Notes: generated by a model from the sequence alone, not told the origin. Shown: positions 47,428 through 59,555, counted from the first letter of the stretch. The stretch is 64,000 bases of DNA from Saururus chinensis (GCA_035235625.1 CP141142.1:48277644-48341643), one strand, 5' to 3'. Numbers and translations: made by a program.

Positions 47428-48149
47428 TATTATAAAAACATCTAAGTAAAAAAAATATAGTACTAAGTAAACAAGGTTAGGCCCCCAATTCAATTAAAAG
47501 AGAGCCTTTTGAACTAATTTAGTACTGAAGTTGTAGATTGCAACCCGAATATAAAAAACAATTGAGAAATTAAGTCACATGTCCTTCACTGGCATTTTTA
47601 TAGGATAAATTTTAAATGTTAGCAATGCCATTGCAGTAGAAAGACATGAAGAAATGAGAAGTGTTTTTCCAAGTGTAAGTCACACATGGGTGAGATCAAC
47701 GATACACATGTCATATATGCTATGCACTGACAATGAGCTGAGTGTAAGCCACATATGAGTGAGATCGATGGTGCACACATCATACTAATATGTGTGTTGT
47801 TGATTTTAAATATCAAAGGCTCCCATGCATAACTTATGCTCGGCTCATTGTTAGTACGCGTTATAAAAAAATACTGTAGAAGAAATGATGTCACTTTTTT
47901 CTACCTGTTTAGCTAACCTTGTGGAGTGGAGTATATTTTTTTTATCTCAATGCCTTGCAATATCCCATGCTCCTTCTAAAGCCCCCTTTCATCTCTCTTC
48001 AAAAATTGGTGGCACTTTTACACAAATGGACTCCATTTCTAAGACAAAAGGAAAGCAAGAAAAGGTTGCCATTTGCACCGAAAGAGATCATCTTGTCGAA
48101 CACCAAATTCAAACTTCAATTGAAATTAATAGTCTATAGCTCATGAAAC
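47428..48149. other. Sequence left of the copia insertion, originally upstream of the WAK-type gene
   Basis: At about 47670-47785 two diverged 80-bp units repeat (GTAAGTCACACATGGGTGAG and GTAAGCCACATATGAGTGAG). No gene is recognised. The GAAAC at 48145-48149 is the left target-site copy of the copia element; removing the element would put this DNA next to the WAK-type gene, so it is probably part of that gene's old promoter region. Confidence 0.45.
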
Positions 48150-48773
48150 TATTGGGGTCATCACATAAAAGACGGCAATTGAATACAAGTCTCAATTATC
48201 ATGCACACTGTCTCATATAAATATATATGCTAATATATATAAATAAAATACCAGAGAGAAGAGAATTTGAACCCGGTTCAAGGCGCGTTACACACTATCC
48301 TTGAAACAGATACGCCGCCCTTCGTGCACAGGCGTTCAATTGTGTTTTGTTCCCAAGATACAACGAACCACTCCGTCAATTTAATGGTGCACTTCCAATC
48401 AAATTGACTAGATCTTGGTTAGAAGAGATGTTATTGCTCAATCACAAACTCCAAATTCAAAGAGAGAATAAAGGAGAGATCTTTCAAATTTTTCTTTGAG
48501 AGAGAAAAAAAAGGACCGAAGGAACTGTAAATTTTGTTTTCTATGTTATGGGACTCTATTCCCGTCGTTAATGATAAGGAGTGACGCTCCCGAAGCCAAA
48601 ACGGCTCTATTAATTATAATTGCCATGCTAATCAACGTGACTGATATTTTTTTTGGAAACCCATTACGCCGATTGATCGGGGCAACATGCAATCGAATGG
48701 GGTGATCGATCAGGGTGATAGGGCGATCGATCGGCTCGACATTAGCAGTTTTATTTCACGTCTAAAATCAACA
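48150..48773 (-). repeat. Copia 3' LTR (left)
   Basis: Aligns along its whole length with 56259-56883, including AATTGAATACAAGTCTCAAT near one end and AGCAGTTTTATTTCACG near the other. The terminal dinucleotide at the left edge has changed, but the target repeat beside it is intact. Confidence 0.92.
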
Positions 48774-49499
48774 ACCCCACCATGAGTTGATATAAAACTA
48801 GTCCACGAAAAAAATTCATTAGACACATGAATGAGACATTGAGCAATAGTACTCCAAGTTTTCGACGATAGGTACCTTGCGGGTTTGAACTTACACCTAG
48901 TTTGGTAAGCCGCCACTCTCACAAGTTCAAAGTGAACTAAGTCTTGAACTTGAACCTTAAAGCAAGAGCTTTGACAAACCTAACAATTAGAGTAATTCCA
49001 TTTTCGAGATCATTTGGGGTAGCACTTTATGGCCATGCACCTTGTATCTTTTCATGAGTTGCACATTAGAGAACAAGTCCACGTTCTCTTTAACTGTGAC
49101 CTTAGTGGCACTCATATAGGTGACAGTCTCTAAGGGTAATATGCATAACAATACCCTACTATATAAGCCTTGACTTCATTAAGACTTTCGTCAACCTATT
49201 TCATATACATTAAGAGCACTCTCATCATAACACAAGAATGAGCATATAGTATTTTATAGTGCTCTCTCCATGTCACACATCAGCTTATTTTTTACCCATT
49301 GAATCTTCGTAGTAGGATCTCAACACAGAGAGATTAGGTTGCTACTAACGATGACTTAATCATAGGCTTTCAGCCCCATTCCTCTAGATGAGTTAAGGAT
49401 TTGCCCTGCCGACAATCCTTTTCTAAACAAATCAACCAAATTATCCGTTGATCGTATGAAACTTAAGGTAATGACTTTATAGGTAGTCAACTTGCGCAA

Positions 49500-52350
49500 G
49501 ATTTTATACTTTAGTTCAATATGCCTTGAGGACCTTTTATTATGATTCTAACTCTTAACCTTATCAAGAGTTGATTGGCTATCACAATGAATCAATATTC
49601 CAGGAATTTGCTTATTCAGCAATGGTATATCTATTAAAAGATCTCTAAGTCATTCCCCCATTCCACCAATTTTATCAATAGCTACTAACTCAGCATGCAA
49701 CCGCCCCACCATTCACTATTTGTTTAGAAGATTTTTATGCAACCGCCTAACCACATAGTATAAACACATAACCACTAGTAGCCTTGGTTTCATCAGAATC
49801 TGATATCCAATTTGCATCACTGCATTCTTCCAATACAGCAGGGAACCTGGGATAATGTAAACCAAAATTTACACTTCCCTTCAGATATTTGAACACTCTC
49901 TCAATGGCAGTCTAATGAGATTCATTAGGGCTCTTAGTGTATCTACTTAGTCTTTTCATAGCATAGGATATATCCGGTCTACTGCAGTTAGCCAAATAAC
50001 TCAAACTTCCTATCAACTGTGAATATTTAAGTTGTGACACACTTTCCCCATAATTTTTTTTTAGTCTTACACTCACGTCATATGGCGTATTGACAGGTTT
50101 TCTATTGAAGTATCCATACTTCTTTAAAATCTTCTCCACATAGTGTAATTGACTCACAATTATTCCTTGAGAAGTCCTATCAATCTTTAAACCCAGTATA
50201 ACCTTGGCAAGACCCAAATCTTTCATATCAAAATTCTCGTTAAGGAAACCCTTAACCTTATTGATATAATCCGCATTATCACCAAACAATAATATATCAT
50301 CTACATACAAGCATAACATTACAAAAGAATGATCAAAAGACTTCCAATACAAACATTTATCAGAAGTACACACAACAAAATTATTAAAAAGAAGAACATC
50401 ATCAAACTTTTGATGTCATTGTTTAGGAGTATGTTTTAAACCATAGACAGAACTTACTAACTTACATACTTTTCTTTCTTGACCAGGAACTACAAAACCT
50501 TCAGGCTACTCCATATAAATTTCCTCCTCTAATTCACCATTTAAAAATATTGTTTTTATATCCATTTGATGAATCTCGAGGTTATAATGAGTTGTCAATG
50601 CTATAGCCACTTGAATTATAGTTATCATGGTCACAGGAGAATATGTGTCAAATAAATCTTGACCTTCCTTTTGACTGTATCCTTTAGCTACTAATTTAGC
50701 TTTGTATTTTTCAATGGATCCATCAGGATAATAATTTCTTTTAAATATCCACTTGCACCCAATTGTTTTAAACCCCAGAGGTAGATTCGTTAAAACCCAC
50801 GTCCCATGTGCAAGTATTGAATTCATCTCACTTTGTATTGCTTCCTTCCACAAAGTAGCTTCACTAAACGACAGAGCCTCATTAAAAGTCAAATGATCCT
50901 CATTCTCCACCATGAAAGTATAATAGTCATCTCCAAACTTCTTCTCTATTGTGGTTCTCTTAGGTCTCTTAGCATCCACATTGGTTCCCTAATCTTACAT
51001 TTTGGGTATAGAAGACGATAAATCATCTTCTTCATGTACTACAACCTTACTCGTTTCCTTCATAGAAAACACATTCTCAAATAATGTTGCATCATCGGAC
51101 TCCTTAATAGTATTGAGTGCATAGTCCTACCTATCAGACCCAATTACTGAAAACCGATAAGCTCTGCTATTTTGTGCATAACCAATAAACACTGCATCAT
51201 AAGTTTTTGAACCTAGCTTATCCATCTTCACATTTGGGATTTTTACTTTCGCAAGACATCCCCAAACCTTAATGAATTTTAAGCTTGGTTTTCTTCCTTG
51301 CATAATTCAAAATGGGTTTTATTTTGTCCTTTATGAGGCACACGGTTTAAAATTGTACATGCTGAAAGAATCGCTTCTCCCCATAAATTCTTTGGTAAAC
51401 CCAAAGAGGAAAGCATAGAATTTATCATGCCAATGAATGTTCTATTCTTTCTTTCATCCACACTATTAAATTGAGGAGAGTAAGGCATTGTGGTTTCCTT
51501 TATAATTCCTTGATCTTCACAAAATTTACAAAATTCAAATGAACAATACTCCCCACCACGATTAGACCTTAGTCTTTTGATCTGCCTCTCAGTTTGATTC
51601 TCAACCTCCATCTTACAAATTTTAAACTTCTCAAAAGCCTCATCTTTAGACTTAAGCAAGTACACATAACAAAATTTTGAGTAATTATCAATAAAAGTAA
51701 TGAAATATCTCATACCACCCCTAGTTAGTAATCCATTCAACTTACAAATATCAGAATGAATTAAATCAAGCAAGCATGTAGATCTATCAACAAATTTATA
51801 TAGTTTCCTAGGTTGTTTTGCTTGAATACAAAATTCACATTTATCAAGATATTCAACATGCAATTTTAGAATCAATTCAATATTCATTATGTTCTAGCCT
51901 CATATGCCACATATCAAAAGAATCAACATGACAAATTAAGGAGTCTTTAACTTGAAATAAAGAGTTATTACTAGAAACCAAATTTAATTTAAAGAGACCA
52001 TCACACGCATAGCCTTTACCAATAAAAATACCAAGTCTAGTTATTACAACTTTATTTGACTCAAACACTAATTTATATCCCTCTTAACTAAGATATACTC
52101 CACTAACAAGGTTCTTCCTCACACTTGTCATGTGCAACATATTATGGAGAGTCGGCGTGTTCCCTGATGTAAACCGAATATCCACAATTCCAACTCCATA
52201 GACTCTAGCCACAGAGGAGTTCCCCATCATCACTGTCTTATCCTTTACTTCCTGATAGAAAGAAAAAGATGAAACATCAACACCGATGTGAACAATTGCC
52301 CCTGTATCAACCCACCAATTAGTAGGTTCACATGCCTAGTTAATTTCAGA
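49500..52350 (-). pseudogene. Copia pol region: protease, integrase, reverse transcriptase, RNase H (fossil)
   Basis: Parts in minus-strand order: protease around 52250-52340 (WWVDTGA); GAG-pre-integrase around 51900-52070 (MWHMRLEH); integrase core 51279-51887 (LIHSDICKLNGLLTRGGMRY, NRGGEYCSFEF, PYSPQFNSVDERKNRT); reverse transcriptase 50506-50979 (WKEAIQSEMNSI, KARLVAKGYSQKEG-like, HQMDIKTIFLNGELEEEIYM) and 49912-50373 (LCLYVDDILLFGDN, the YVDD active site); an RNase H remnant follows to about 49500. The region is broken in several places. Confidence 0.88.
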
Positions 52351-52357
52351 ATTAGTA

Positions 52358-52695
52358 TGATGTGGATGGTTGTCCACAGGCAGGGAGAGGCGTAGGGAGG
52401 CCGGGAAAGGGAAGAGGGAGCGGCATGGCCGCCGGACAAAAAGAGGAGAAGCACAGAAGAAAAGGGAGAAGACAAAATAATTAATCATTCACTTCATAAT
52501 CAAATCAAGGCATGGCCCTTACACTTAAATAGATAATCCTAATGGGCTCACTAACAAGTACCTAAGACTCAATAACATAAGTAAAAGAAAGCACTAATTA
52601 TCTAACTAACCTAATTACCTAAATGCCCTTATTATATAATTACCTAATTACCCTAGCACATGGCCCCAGTGGCAGCCCCTAGGATGTTCACAACA
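52358..52695 (-). repeat. Nested element 3' LTR (left)
   Basis: Ends in ...CACAACA; it matches 54967-55304 along its full length, including ATGGGCTCACTAACAAGTAC and AATTACCTAATTACCCTAGC. Confidence 0.92.
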
Positions 52696-54119
52696 TTCCA
52701 CCCCGCTTCTGCATCACCTCGTCTTCGAGGTAACCTAAAACTCCAAACATTGGGCCCATCATAACTCTGCTATGAATAGCCAGTCTAGAACCGTAGATGA
52801 GACACGCAGAATGATGGAGATAGTGGGTCACTTCGTAAAAGTAGACGTGCAGAAGCCAACACGAACATGAGGGTAGTGTAGTTAACTGAACACAAGGGCA
52901 AGACGTAGCTGCACAACAAACATGAGGGTGGTAGATACGACAGATAAAAGAGGCGACAGACAAAGGAGCGGGCTCAGCTTGTTGGGTGCACGATGATGTA
53001 GAGTGCCTGCATAGGTCTCCAACAAGCGGGGTCACCATAAAAGCTACAGGGCCCCCCAAGGCTGCCCACGAGGGCATCAGGTAGCATCAAGGTCGACACA
53101 CATAGGGCAGCAAGCAGCAACAGTTATAAGGTCCAATAAGCTTAGCAAGCGACCAAAGTCATCGACCAATGTGAAGGGGCCAGACCGAAACCCGGACTTG
53201 ACCATACTCGTGGGCTTTGATTGGGAACCATTTCATTGTCATGTGAAATGTGGTGCCCATCAGCATGGAATTTGGCAGCTGACGTAGATCGACTGCACAC
53301 CGTAATTTCATCAAAAATCTTCTGTCCATCAAAAATAGTCGCTGCAGCATCAGCGTAATCAGATCCGAAGGGAACGGGAAATCCCATGTGATCAGGATCT
53401 CCAGTGCAAGCCCGATGGAAATTAACACGATGCCTCTAGCTACAGATATCCACAGCGGACTTCCAGGGTAATCCCGTGGGATCAGGCCGGTATCTTCTCC
53501 AGCAAGGAAAAACTTCTCCAGAAATCCTGTAGCTCTCCCAAGGAAAATCTTCCCCGCCGGTTGGTGAAGGAAAGAATTCCCCGGGGCCGAAGATTGTTGT
53601 GGTTCTGAGGGAGGAGTTGCTGACTGCGCATCCGACGCAAGAATGACAAAAATCGGACGTCGCCAAATCCCAGATCGCTCGCAGTTGCCAAATCGGACAT
53701 TACTGGCCGGATTCCATGAGGCACAGTAGCGATCGGCGATGGCTGGATGGGTGGCCACTAGAGGATGATGGTGGCTGGGAGTTTCTGAGGCCCTGACTCT
53801 GCAAGATTGCCTCCCCTGTTTTCGATTGTGAAACAGGGAGTTGATCGGGTGGAGGAGAAGAAAGCAACCGGGTTGCCGACGGCCGGGGCTCTGGCAGAAG
53901 GCGGAGCACAGAAGGAGGCTGCCATTTCTGCCGCTCCGAGTGCTAGAAGGCCATATCCCTTGTTTTCGATTATGAAACAGGGGGTGTGCTCTAGCTCTAG
54001 GACGGGAGGCCAGACGTCGAACGAGAACCCCCAGTATTCGTCGAGGCCATAGGATTCATAAGAGGGAGTGGAGGCGGGACCGAAGGGGACGAACTGATAT
54101 GAGAGGCCATGGGATGGCT

Positions 54120-54420
54120 CGGCAGTGCGCTTGTGCTATTTGTGGGATGCGGCTGCAGCAGAGAAAATTCTGTTGGGCTCAAAGCAAGACCCGCCGAAAG
54201 CGCCAGGGTTGGGAAAGAGGCGGACGGTGGACCACCATGCAAAGACAAAGGACTTTCGGACGACGGAGATTGGTGCAGAGATAGCGTCAGTGATGGCGTT
54301 TTTCGGCAGGGCGAACTTGCGCATGGTCTTGCCCACCAGGCGCTCCATGCGCAGGTACTTCGCGCCCTCCTCCTTTCGCTTTCGCTCGCAGATGATCTCC
54401 AGCACGTAGTCCTCCCACAG
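54120..54420 (-). pseudogene. Captured fragment of a class II small heat-shock protein gene
   Basis: On the minus strand the frame around 54210-54405 reads [20 protein letters not shown], then [20 protein letters not shown] and ISA. This matches the alpha-crystallin domain of cytosolic class II HSP17 proteins (usual form [35 protein letters not shown]). Similarity stops abruptly after DAISA. Only a central part of the domain is present, inside the internal region of the nested LTR element, so a host transcript or gene piece was captured. It has no start, stop or promoter of its own and is not expected to work. Confidence 0.8.
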
Positions 54421-54966
54421 AACTCAGTCACCTGTTTCTCTTTCGATGCCAACTCCACCGTCCAGAAGACATGCAACTGCTCTGAGGTGCTCGCTCAGGT
54501 TCCCGATGAGGTGCTTGAGGCCGGAGATATTGCTGATGAAGACGACTGCTAGGGTGGAGGCCATCGGCACTGGTAGGCACCCATTCCAGGAGGGAATGGA
54601 GCACTTGTGCGATTTGACGGCGGCCGAGGATGAGGAGGCACTTAGCAGAGAGCTCCTCGATGGTGATGTTGCGGCCGCTAGCGCCTAATGTGCACGAGTC
54701 ACAGGGGGGATTTGGCGGCTCTGGGAGGGAAGCCGGGGGCGGCCCAGATAGAAGAGGTGTTACGCACGCAGCCTAGAAATGCGCAGCAGCTTAGAATTGC
54801 ACGGCAGCCTCGGCCCTCGCCTCCACATTTTCCAGACGCACTTTTTAGGGATTTCAACTCAACCACGATTACTATCAAAGTGGGTTGCCGCAGGAATAGC
54901 CTTTGGGCTGTCCACTGAAGCTGAAGTGAGAACCATGGCCGGGGATCATAAAAGTTCTGATATCAA

Positions 54967-55304
54967 TAATGTGGATGGTTGTCCACAGGCAGGGAGCAGC
55001 GTAGGGAGGCTGGGAAAGGAAAGAAGGAGCGGCATGGCGGCCAGACAGAAAGGGGAGAAGCACAGAAGAAATAGGAGAAGACAAGATAATTAATTATTTA
55101 CTTTATAATTAAATCAGGGCATAGCCCTTACGCTTAAATAGATAATTCTAATGGGCTCACTAACAAGTACCTAAGGCCCAATAACATAATTAAAAGAAAG
55201 CACTAATTACCTAACTAACCTAATTACCTAAATACCCTTATTACATAATTACCTAATTACCCTAGCACGTAGCCCCAGTGGCAGCCCCTAGGACGTTTAC
55301 AACA
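54967..55304 (-). repeat. Nested element 5' LTR (right)
   Basis: Same length (338 bp) as the left LTR and flanked on its right by TAGTA (55305-55309). On the minus strand the putative primer-binding site starts directly after it. Confidence 0.92.
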
Positions 55305-55309
55305 TAGTA

Positions 55310-56200
55310 ATTACTAACCTATCATCTGAAGTAACCATATTAGCCTGAGTAAAAGGTGCAGCCCCACCATGACTATGGTCCTGGCCTTTCTTCTCTTTGC
55401 ACTTATTTGCAAAATGTCCAAGTTTCCCACAAACCCAGCAAATGTCCTTTTGGATATTAGAACCAAGTTTGAGAAGTTGATTCTTAAACTCCTTGTTCTT
55501 CTTCTTGTTGCTAAAAAACTTCAGTTTCTCTTCCATAACATTAGCTTGAGCACTATTATTGGCCATAGAAGAAGAACCTTGCAAGATTTTCATTTTACCC
55601 CTGTGTTTCTCTTCAATTTGGATGGCCACCATAAGGTCATCAACGAACATTGCATCCCTATTGTGCTTCAAGTTAACTTGGAAATCTTGCCATGAGGGTG
55701 ATAGTTTGTCGATAAGAGCAGGAACTTGGAGCCTCTCGTCAACGGGAATGCCTTTCCAAATGATCTTAGCCACCAAATTATGTATTTCGATTACCTGGTC
55801 TCTAACAGATTTGTTATCAACCATCTTATAGTCAAAGTACTCGCCCACAACATACTCTTCTTCCCCTTCATGCTCCTTTCCAAATTTTTTATTAAGAGTA
55901 TCCCATAATTCTTTGGCAAATTTAGTGTTTACATGCAAATCATGTAACTCATTGCTCAAAACACTAAGTATTTGTCCATGACACAGTTCATCATCTTGTT
56001 TAAATTTATCACTATCACGAGGCTTAGCAGTTCCAACATTAGAAGAATTGACAGTCTTATCAGATTCCGAAGACACAGTTTTATTAGCAATAGCATCAAA
56101 AATCACATAGAAAATATTCAATTAAGTCAGCCAAATTTTCATCTTTGTCTGTCATCTCATGAAATTCTTGCCATCGAATTTCTCAGGTTTCAGAGATTTG
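55310..56200 (-). pseudogene. Copia gag region (fossil)
   Basis: The long minus-strand frame at 55297-56121 shows a copia gag: ELWDTLNKKFGKEHEGEEEY in the capsid part, LIDKLSPSWQDFQVNLKH, and a CCHC zinc knuckle, CWVCGKLGHFANKC. The nested element sits between this part and the protease. The frame starts near the 5' LTR, as expected. Confidence 0.88.
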
Positions 56201-56258
56201 TCAACATCCATAATTGCAGTAGTATTCAATCAACAAAATAACGTATATGTTTCAAGAT

Positions 56259-56883
56259 TGTTGGGGTTGTCACATAAAAGAGGGCAATTGAATACAAGTC
56301 TCAATTATCATGCACACAATCTCATATAAATATATATGCTAATATATATAAATAAAATACCAAAGAGTAGAGAATTTGAACCCGGTTCGAGGCGCATTAC
56401 ACGTTGTCCTTGAAACAGATATGCTAACCTCCGTACGCAGGCGTTCAACTGTGTTCCATTCCCGAGATATAACGAACCACTCCATCAGTTTAATGGTGCA
56501 CTTCCAATTAAACTGATTGGATCTCGATCAGAAGAGATGTTATTGCTCAATCACAGACTCCAAATTCAAAGAGAGAATAAAGGAAAAATCTAAAAAGATT
56601 TTTCTCTAAGAGAGAGTAAAAAGGACCGAAGGAACTGTAAATTTCGTTTTCTATGTTCTGGGACTCTATTCCCATCGTTAATGATAAGGAGTGATGCTCC
56701 CGAAGCCAAAATGGCTCTATTAATTATAATTGTCGCGCTAATCAACGCGATTGATATTTTTTTCGGAAACCCGTTACGACGATTGATCGGGGCAACAGGC
56801 AATCAAACGGGGTGATCGATCGGGGTGACAGAGCGATCGATCTGCTCAACATTAGCAATTTTATTTCACGTTAAAAATCAATA
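56259..56883 (-). repeat. Copia 5' LTR (right)
   Basis: Begins TGTTGGGG on the plus strand and is collinear with 48150-48773. It ends directly beside GAAAC at 56884-56888, 91 bases before the first ATG of the WAK-type gene. Confidence 0.92.
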
Positions 56884-56973
56884 GAAACATTCAGATTTCC
56901 TGAGCCACTAAGCATTAGAACATCATTGAACACTTTCAGCCTGCACTTTACCACCGTATTACCAGCACCTCCC

Positions 56974-57789
56974 ATGTGCTCTTCCCTCACACTACTGATC
57001 ATGTCCACCACCTCCATCCTTCTAAGTCTAAGAGGGCTTGCCCTCCTGGAGGAGGGAGGAGGAGCTCTTCCTATCCTCCCCAACTCAACTTCATGCCTGG
57101 ACAAATGTGGCTCCATTCCAGTCAAGTACCCCCTTGGCTTCGGCTGCGGCCACCCCGCCTTTGCTAAGTACATCCGATGTGCCGGGGGCATGCTCCAGCT
57201 CCACACTTACACCGGTGTCTATACTATATCCTATGTTGACTACTCCAACTTCACACTTGTTGCGATGGACCCCTTAATGTCTACATGCACATCAATGCAG
57301 AACTCCGGCAGTTTTGGGTTGGATCTCTCTTCCCTGTTTAGCGTCGGCGGTGGTGACATTTTTGTGCTCTTGGGGTGCTCGATATTGTCACCAGTGTTCG
57401 ACGCAGACGTGGCTTTGTGTGATTCTGGGTCTTCCCACATGTGCAAGGAGTTGTACTCATGCAATGGGGTCACAAGCCTAGGGTTGCAACCTGACAGCCC
57501 TATATCAACCTATTGTGTGTACCGGCCACCTCCGGCGGCCGGAGGGTACAGGGTGGACCTCCCTAAGCTCAAGTGCTCTTCATATACATGTCTACATGGA
57601 TTCGGGGGAGACGAAGGGCCAACAAGTGGGAGTACGGGATCTTGTTACAGTACAACGACACCTACTATACGAAGGCATGTAAGCAATGCGAGACAAGCAT
57701 GGGCACGTGCGGATTCAATGGCCTCGATCAGTCTTTCGCGTGCATTTGCCGGAATGGGGTCAATGCCACCACCAATTGTTACGGACAAG
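56974..57789 (+). pseudogene. WAK-type extracellular protein (GUB_WAK and WAK_assoc domains), frameshifted
   Basis: The first exon encodes a secreted galacturonan-binding-like protein. A hydrophobic N-terminus (SLTLLIMSTTSILLSL) is followed by LPNSTSCLDKCGSIPVKYPL and GFGCGHPAFAKYIRC of the GUB_WAK domain, then QNSGSFGLDLSSLFS and IFVLLGCS. The WAK_assoc end (CKQCETSMGTCGFNGLDQSF, CICRNG) lies in a different frame: reading shifts near 57620, around AACAAGTGGGAGTACGG, without splice sites that could remove it. A donor, CAAG|GTGAGT, at 57789-57790 ends the exon. No membrane or kinase exon follows within the next kilobases. In related plants this gene type often lacks a kinase. Either a pseudogene or a sequence error at one base. 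Confidence 0.82.
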
Positions 57790-58868
57790 GTGAGTCCCTG
57801 AACCTTAATTTAGTTATAAATACAGTAACGCATGATCTACTAGATCAAATTGATGAAATAAAAATGGATTGCTAGCTTTGTGAGAGATGAGCTTTTGACA
57901 TAATGAAGCGATGACGCATTGTGAGAAATGGAGCCTTGATCATGCTTGTAAATGTAAGTATATCTTTTGATGGTGTCATCCATTTTCTACTCACAGTATG
58001 TTTATTGTAGGGTATGCTTGGAGTAAGTCATGGAGGCAAAATGGAGAGGGGAGATTGGGTTCCTTAGGTAATTGAGATTTCAATTTGTATATCTCTTGGA
58101 TTTACAAGTTCTTAGGAACCCTGAGAAACCTCTTAATACATTTTTATGAATATTGAGCCAGAGTTTGCAATATTAAATAAATAAATAAGATTTTTTTTTG
58201 CTAAACTTAAAGGCTAGAGCACTTGGAAACAATGGTTAAATGGTATCATAGCTCCAAAGTCTTAAGACATCTTAGGTTTAAGTCTCATTAGAAGTATTTA
58301 TACACTAATTATGTTTTATATATCGCACTTACATTTTAATGCTTAAACATAGAAAAAACTATTAAAAGATAAAATAATAATAATAATAATAATAATAATT
58401 TCACATCAAAAATACACATTAATAAATCATACATAAGTTTTAATTAGTCTAGATAAATAAGCCCATGTAAACTATGTGTGGAGCCTATTTGTGAAGTCCA
58501 ATTAAAATTTTTATGTAATTTTTTTAAATTATTTTTATTATTAAAATATTATTATCTATAAAATAAATAAATAAATAAATAAAATATTTAATTCCTAACA
58601 ACCCAAGTTTTTGGGAATATCTGTTATCTTACACCAAGGCATTTATGCAATGTGATAACACTCGTATAACCACTTGTTATGTTGCCATTGCTGATTCACA
58701 TCATAATTGATGCCTGCCATTCCTGCATAGGAGCCATTCTAATCCTCTTTGTATGCCCTCATTAATTATTTTTTGGCACGATCTGAAAAGTCTTCTGAAC
58801 GACTGAAACCGGTTAACTATTATGTATCGCCTGATTTGCTGATTTATCATATTGGTTTCCATTCGCAG
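57790..58868. other. AT-rich DNA after the WAK-type exon
   Basis: Possibly the intron of the WAK-type gene. Microsatellites of AAT (about 58375-58400) and AAAT (about 58560-58585) are present. No further exon of the family could be found. Confidence 0.45.
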
Positions 58869-59160
58869 GGATCTTTCTTCTGTTGGCTGTGCTCTTTCTT
58901 ACTTGGTGAAGGCAATGGGGGAGATAAACAAAGTTTGCAGAAAGAAATTTGAAGTGCAAGTCCGAATGAGTAATGTGTGGTTGTTTGCTCATCTACTTCA
59001 ACAAGCTTGCTGGGTGCCTCGGATGTTTACTAGAGAGCTACGCATAGTTTGTAGTGGCTATTGTCCCCAAAAAATATCTGAACATGGAAAAAGGCCAAAT
59101 GCAGAATCATCGTCTTCTTCGTTATCTCGACAGCTTGTTCGAGCTATAAATTGCTTTTAA
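58869..59160 (+). pseudogene. Unidentified exon-like open stretch
   Basis: After a TTCGCAG acceptor-like site an open frame runs to a stop at 59160 with protein-like composition: RDLSSVGCALSYLVKAMGEI, NKVCRKKFEVQVRMSNVWLF and AHLLQQAC, ending in a Ser-rich tail. It looks like a terminal exon or an exon fragment of a host gene, but I do not recognise the family and no upstream exon joins it. Confidence 0.3.
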
Positions 59161-59422
59161 GATGCTACGAAATGCACTCAATGGCCCAACAAAAACGCTG
59201 AGGAAGACGAGTGGTTAATGTAAGAGAGTAAGTAGATTAGGGAGGAGGAAGGAGCTGGTAGACGAAGGGGACAAGATTCCCTTTATCTTATTACCTAGGC
59301 TCCTCATGCAACAATGCAAGATTCTTCAATGTGGCATCCTAATTGGCAAGCCCCTTGTCGGACATTCGCTGGGCGGTCGTTCCTCGGAGCTAACATGTTT
59401 GTGTTAATGATTCTATTTAATA

Positions 59423-59480
59423 CTCCCTCCGTCTTATACTCCATTTCTCATTTTTATAATTTTTATCGTATCATAAGCCT
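59423..59480. mobile_element. Stowaway MITE, one end only
   Basis: CTCCCTCCGTCTTATACTCC after a TA is a Stowaway end; the matching inverted end is missing. It borders the small tandem repeat and the gene fragments to its right. Confidence 0.55.
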
Positions 59481-59486
59481 CACATA

Positions 59487-59555
59487 AGTATAATCATAAT
59501 AAAACTCCTCATCCAAGGCTCAGTATAATCATAATAAAACTCCTCGTCCAAGGCT
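59487..59555. repeat. Tandem duplication, 35-bp unit
   Basis: AGTATAATCATAATAAAACT...CCAAGGCTC occurs twice in a row (59487 and 59522) with one difference. Confidence 0.9.

Larger units (their letters stand above)
52358..55304 (-). mobile_element. Small non-autonomous LTR element nested in the copia element
   Basis: Two 338-bp LTRs (52358-52695, 54967-55304) are flanked by TAGTA on both sides (52353-52357, 55305-55309). On the minus strand a purine-rich tract, AAGCGGGGTGGAA, precedes the left LTR and a TTGATATCAGAAC stretch follows the right LTR, resembling the initiator-Met primer site TGGTATCAGAGC. The 2.27 kb interior encodes no gag or pol that I can recognise, so the element was moved in trans. 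It carries a heat-shock gene fragment. LTRs differ at roughly one base in ten by eye, mostly transitions, so it is an old insertion. Confidence 0.9.
48150..56883 (-). mobile_element. Ty1/copia LTR retrotransposon, fossil, with a nested LTR element
   Basis: Two LTRs of about 624 bp bound the element, and GAAAC lies on both sides (48145-48149 and 56884-56888). The order gag, protease, integrase, reverse transcriptase, RNase H read on the minus strand identifies Ty1/copia. A purine-rich tract, ATGGTGGGGT, precedes the left LTR, which is therefore the 3' LTR. Without the nested 2.95 kb insertion the element would be about 5.8 kb, normal for copia. It is broken, with the nested insertion and roughly half a dozen or more other breaks. 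LTR divergence of several percent or more suggests an insertion some millions of years old. Confidence 0.93.

Noticed and set aside
53142-53909. Several frames inside the nested LTR element that might be a second captured gene
   Set aside because: The GC-rich sequence stays open in several frames, but none shows a recognisable motif.
57600-57660. A very short intron explaining the frame change in the WAK-type gene
   Set aside because: No GT...AG pair removes the shift while keeping the conserved WEYGILLQYND region; a one-base change fits better.
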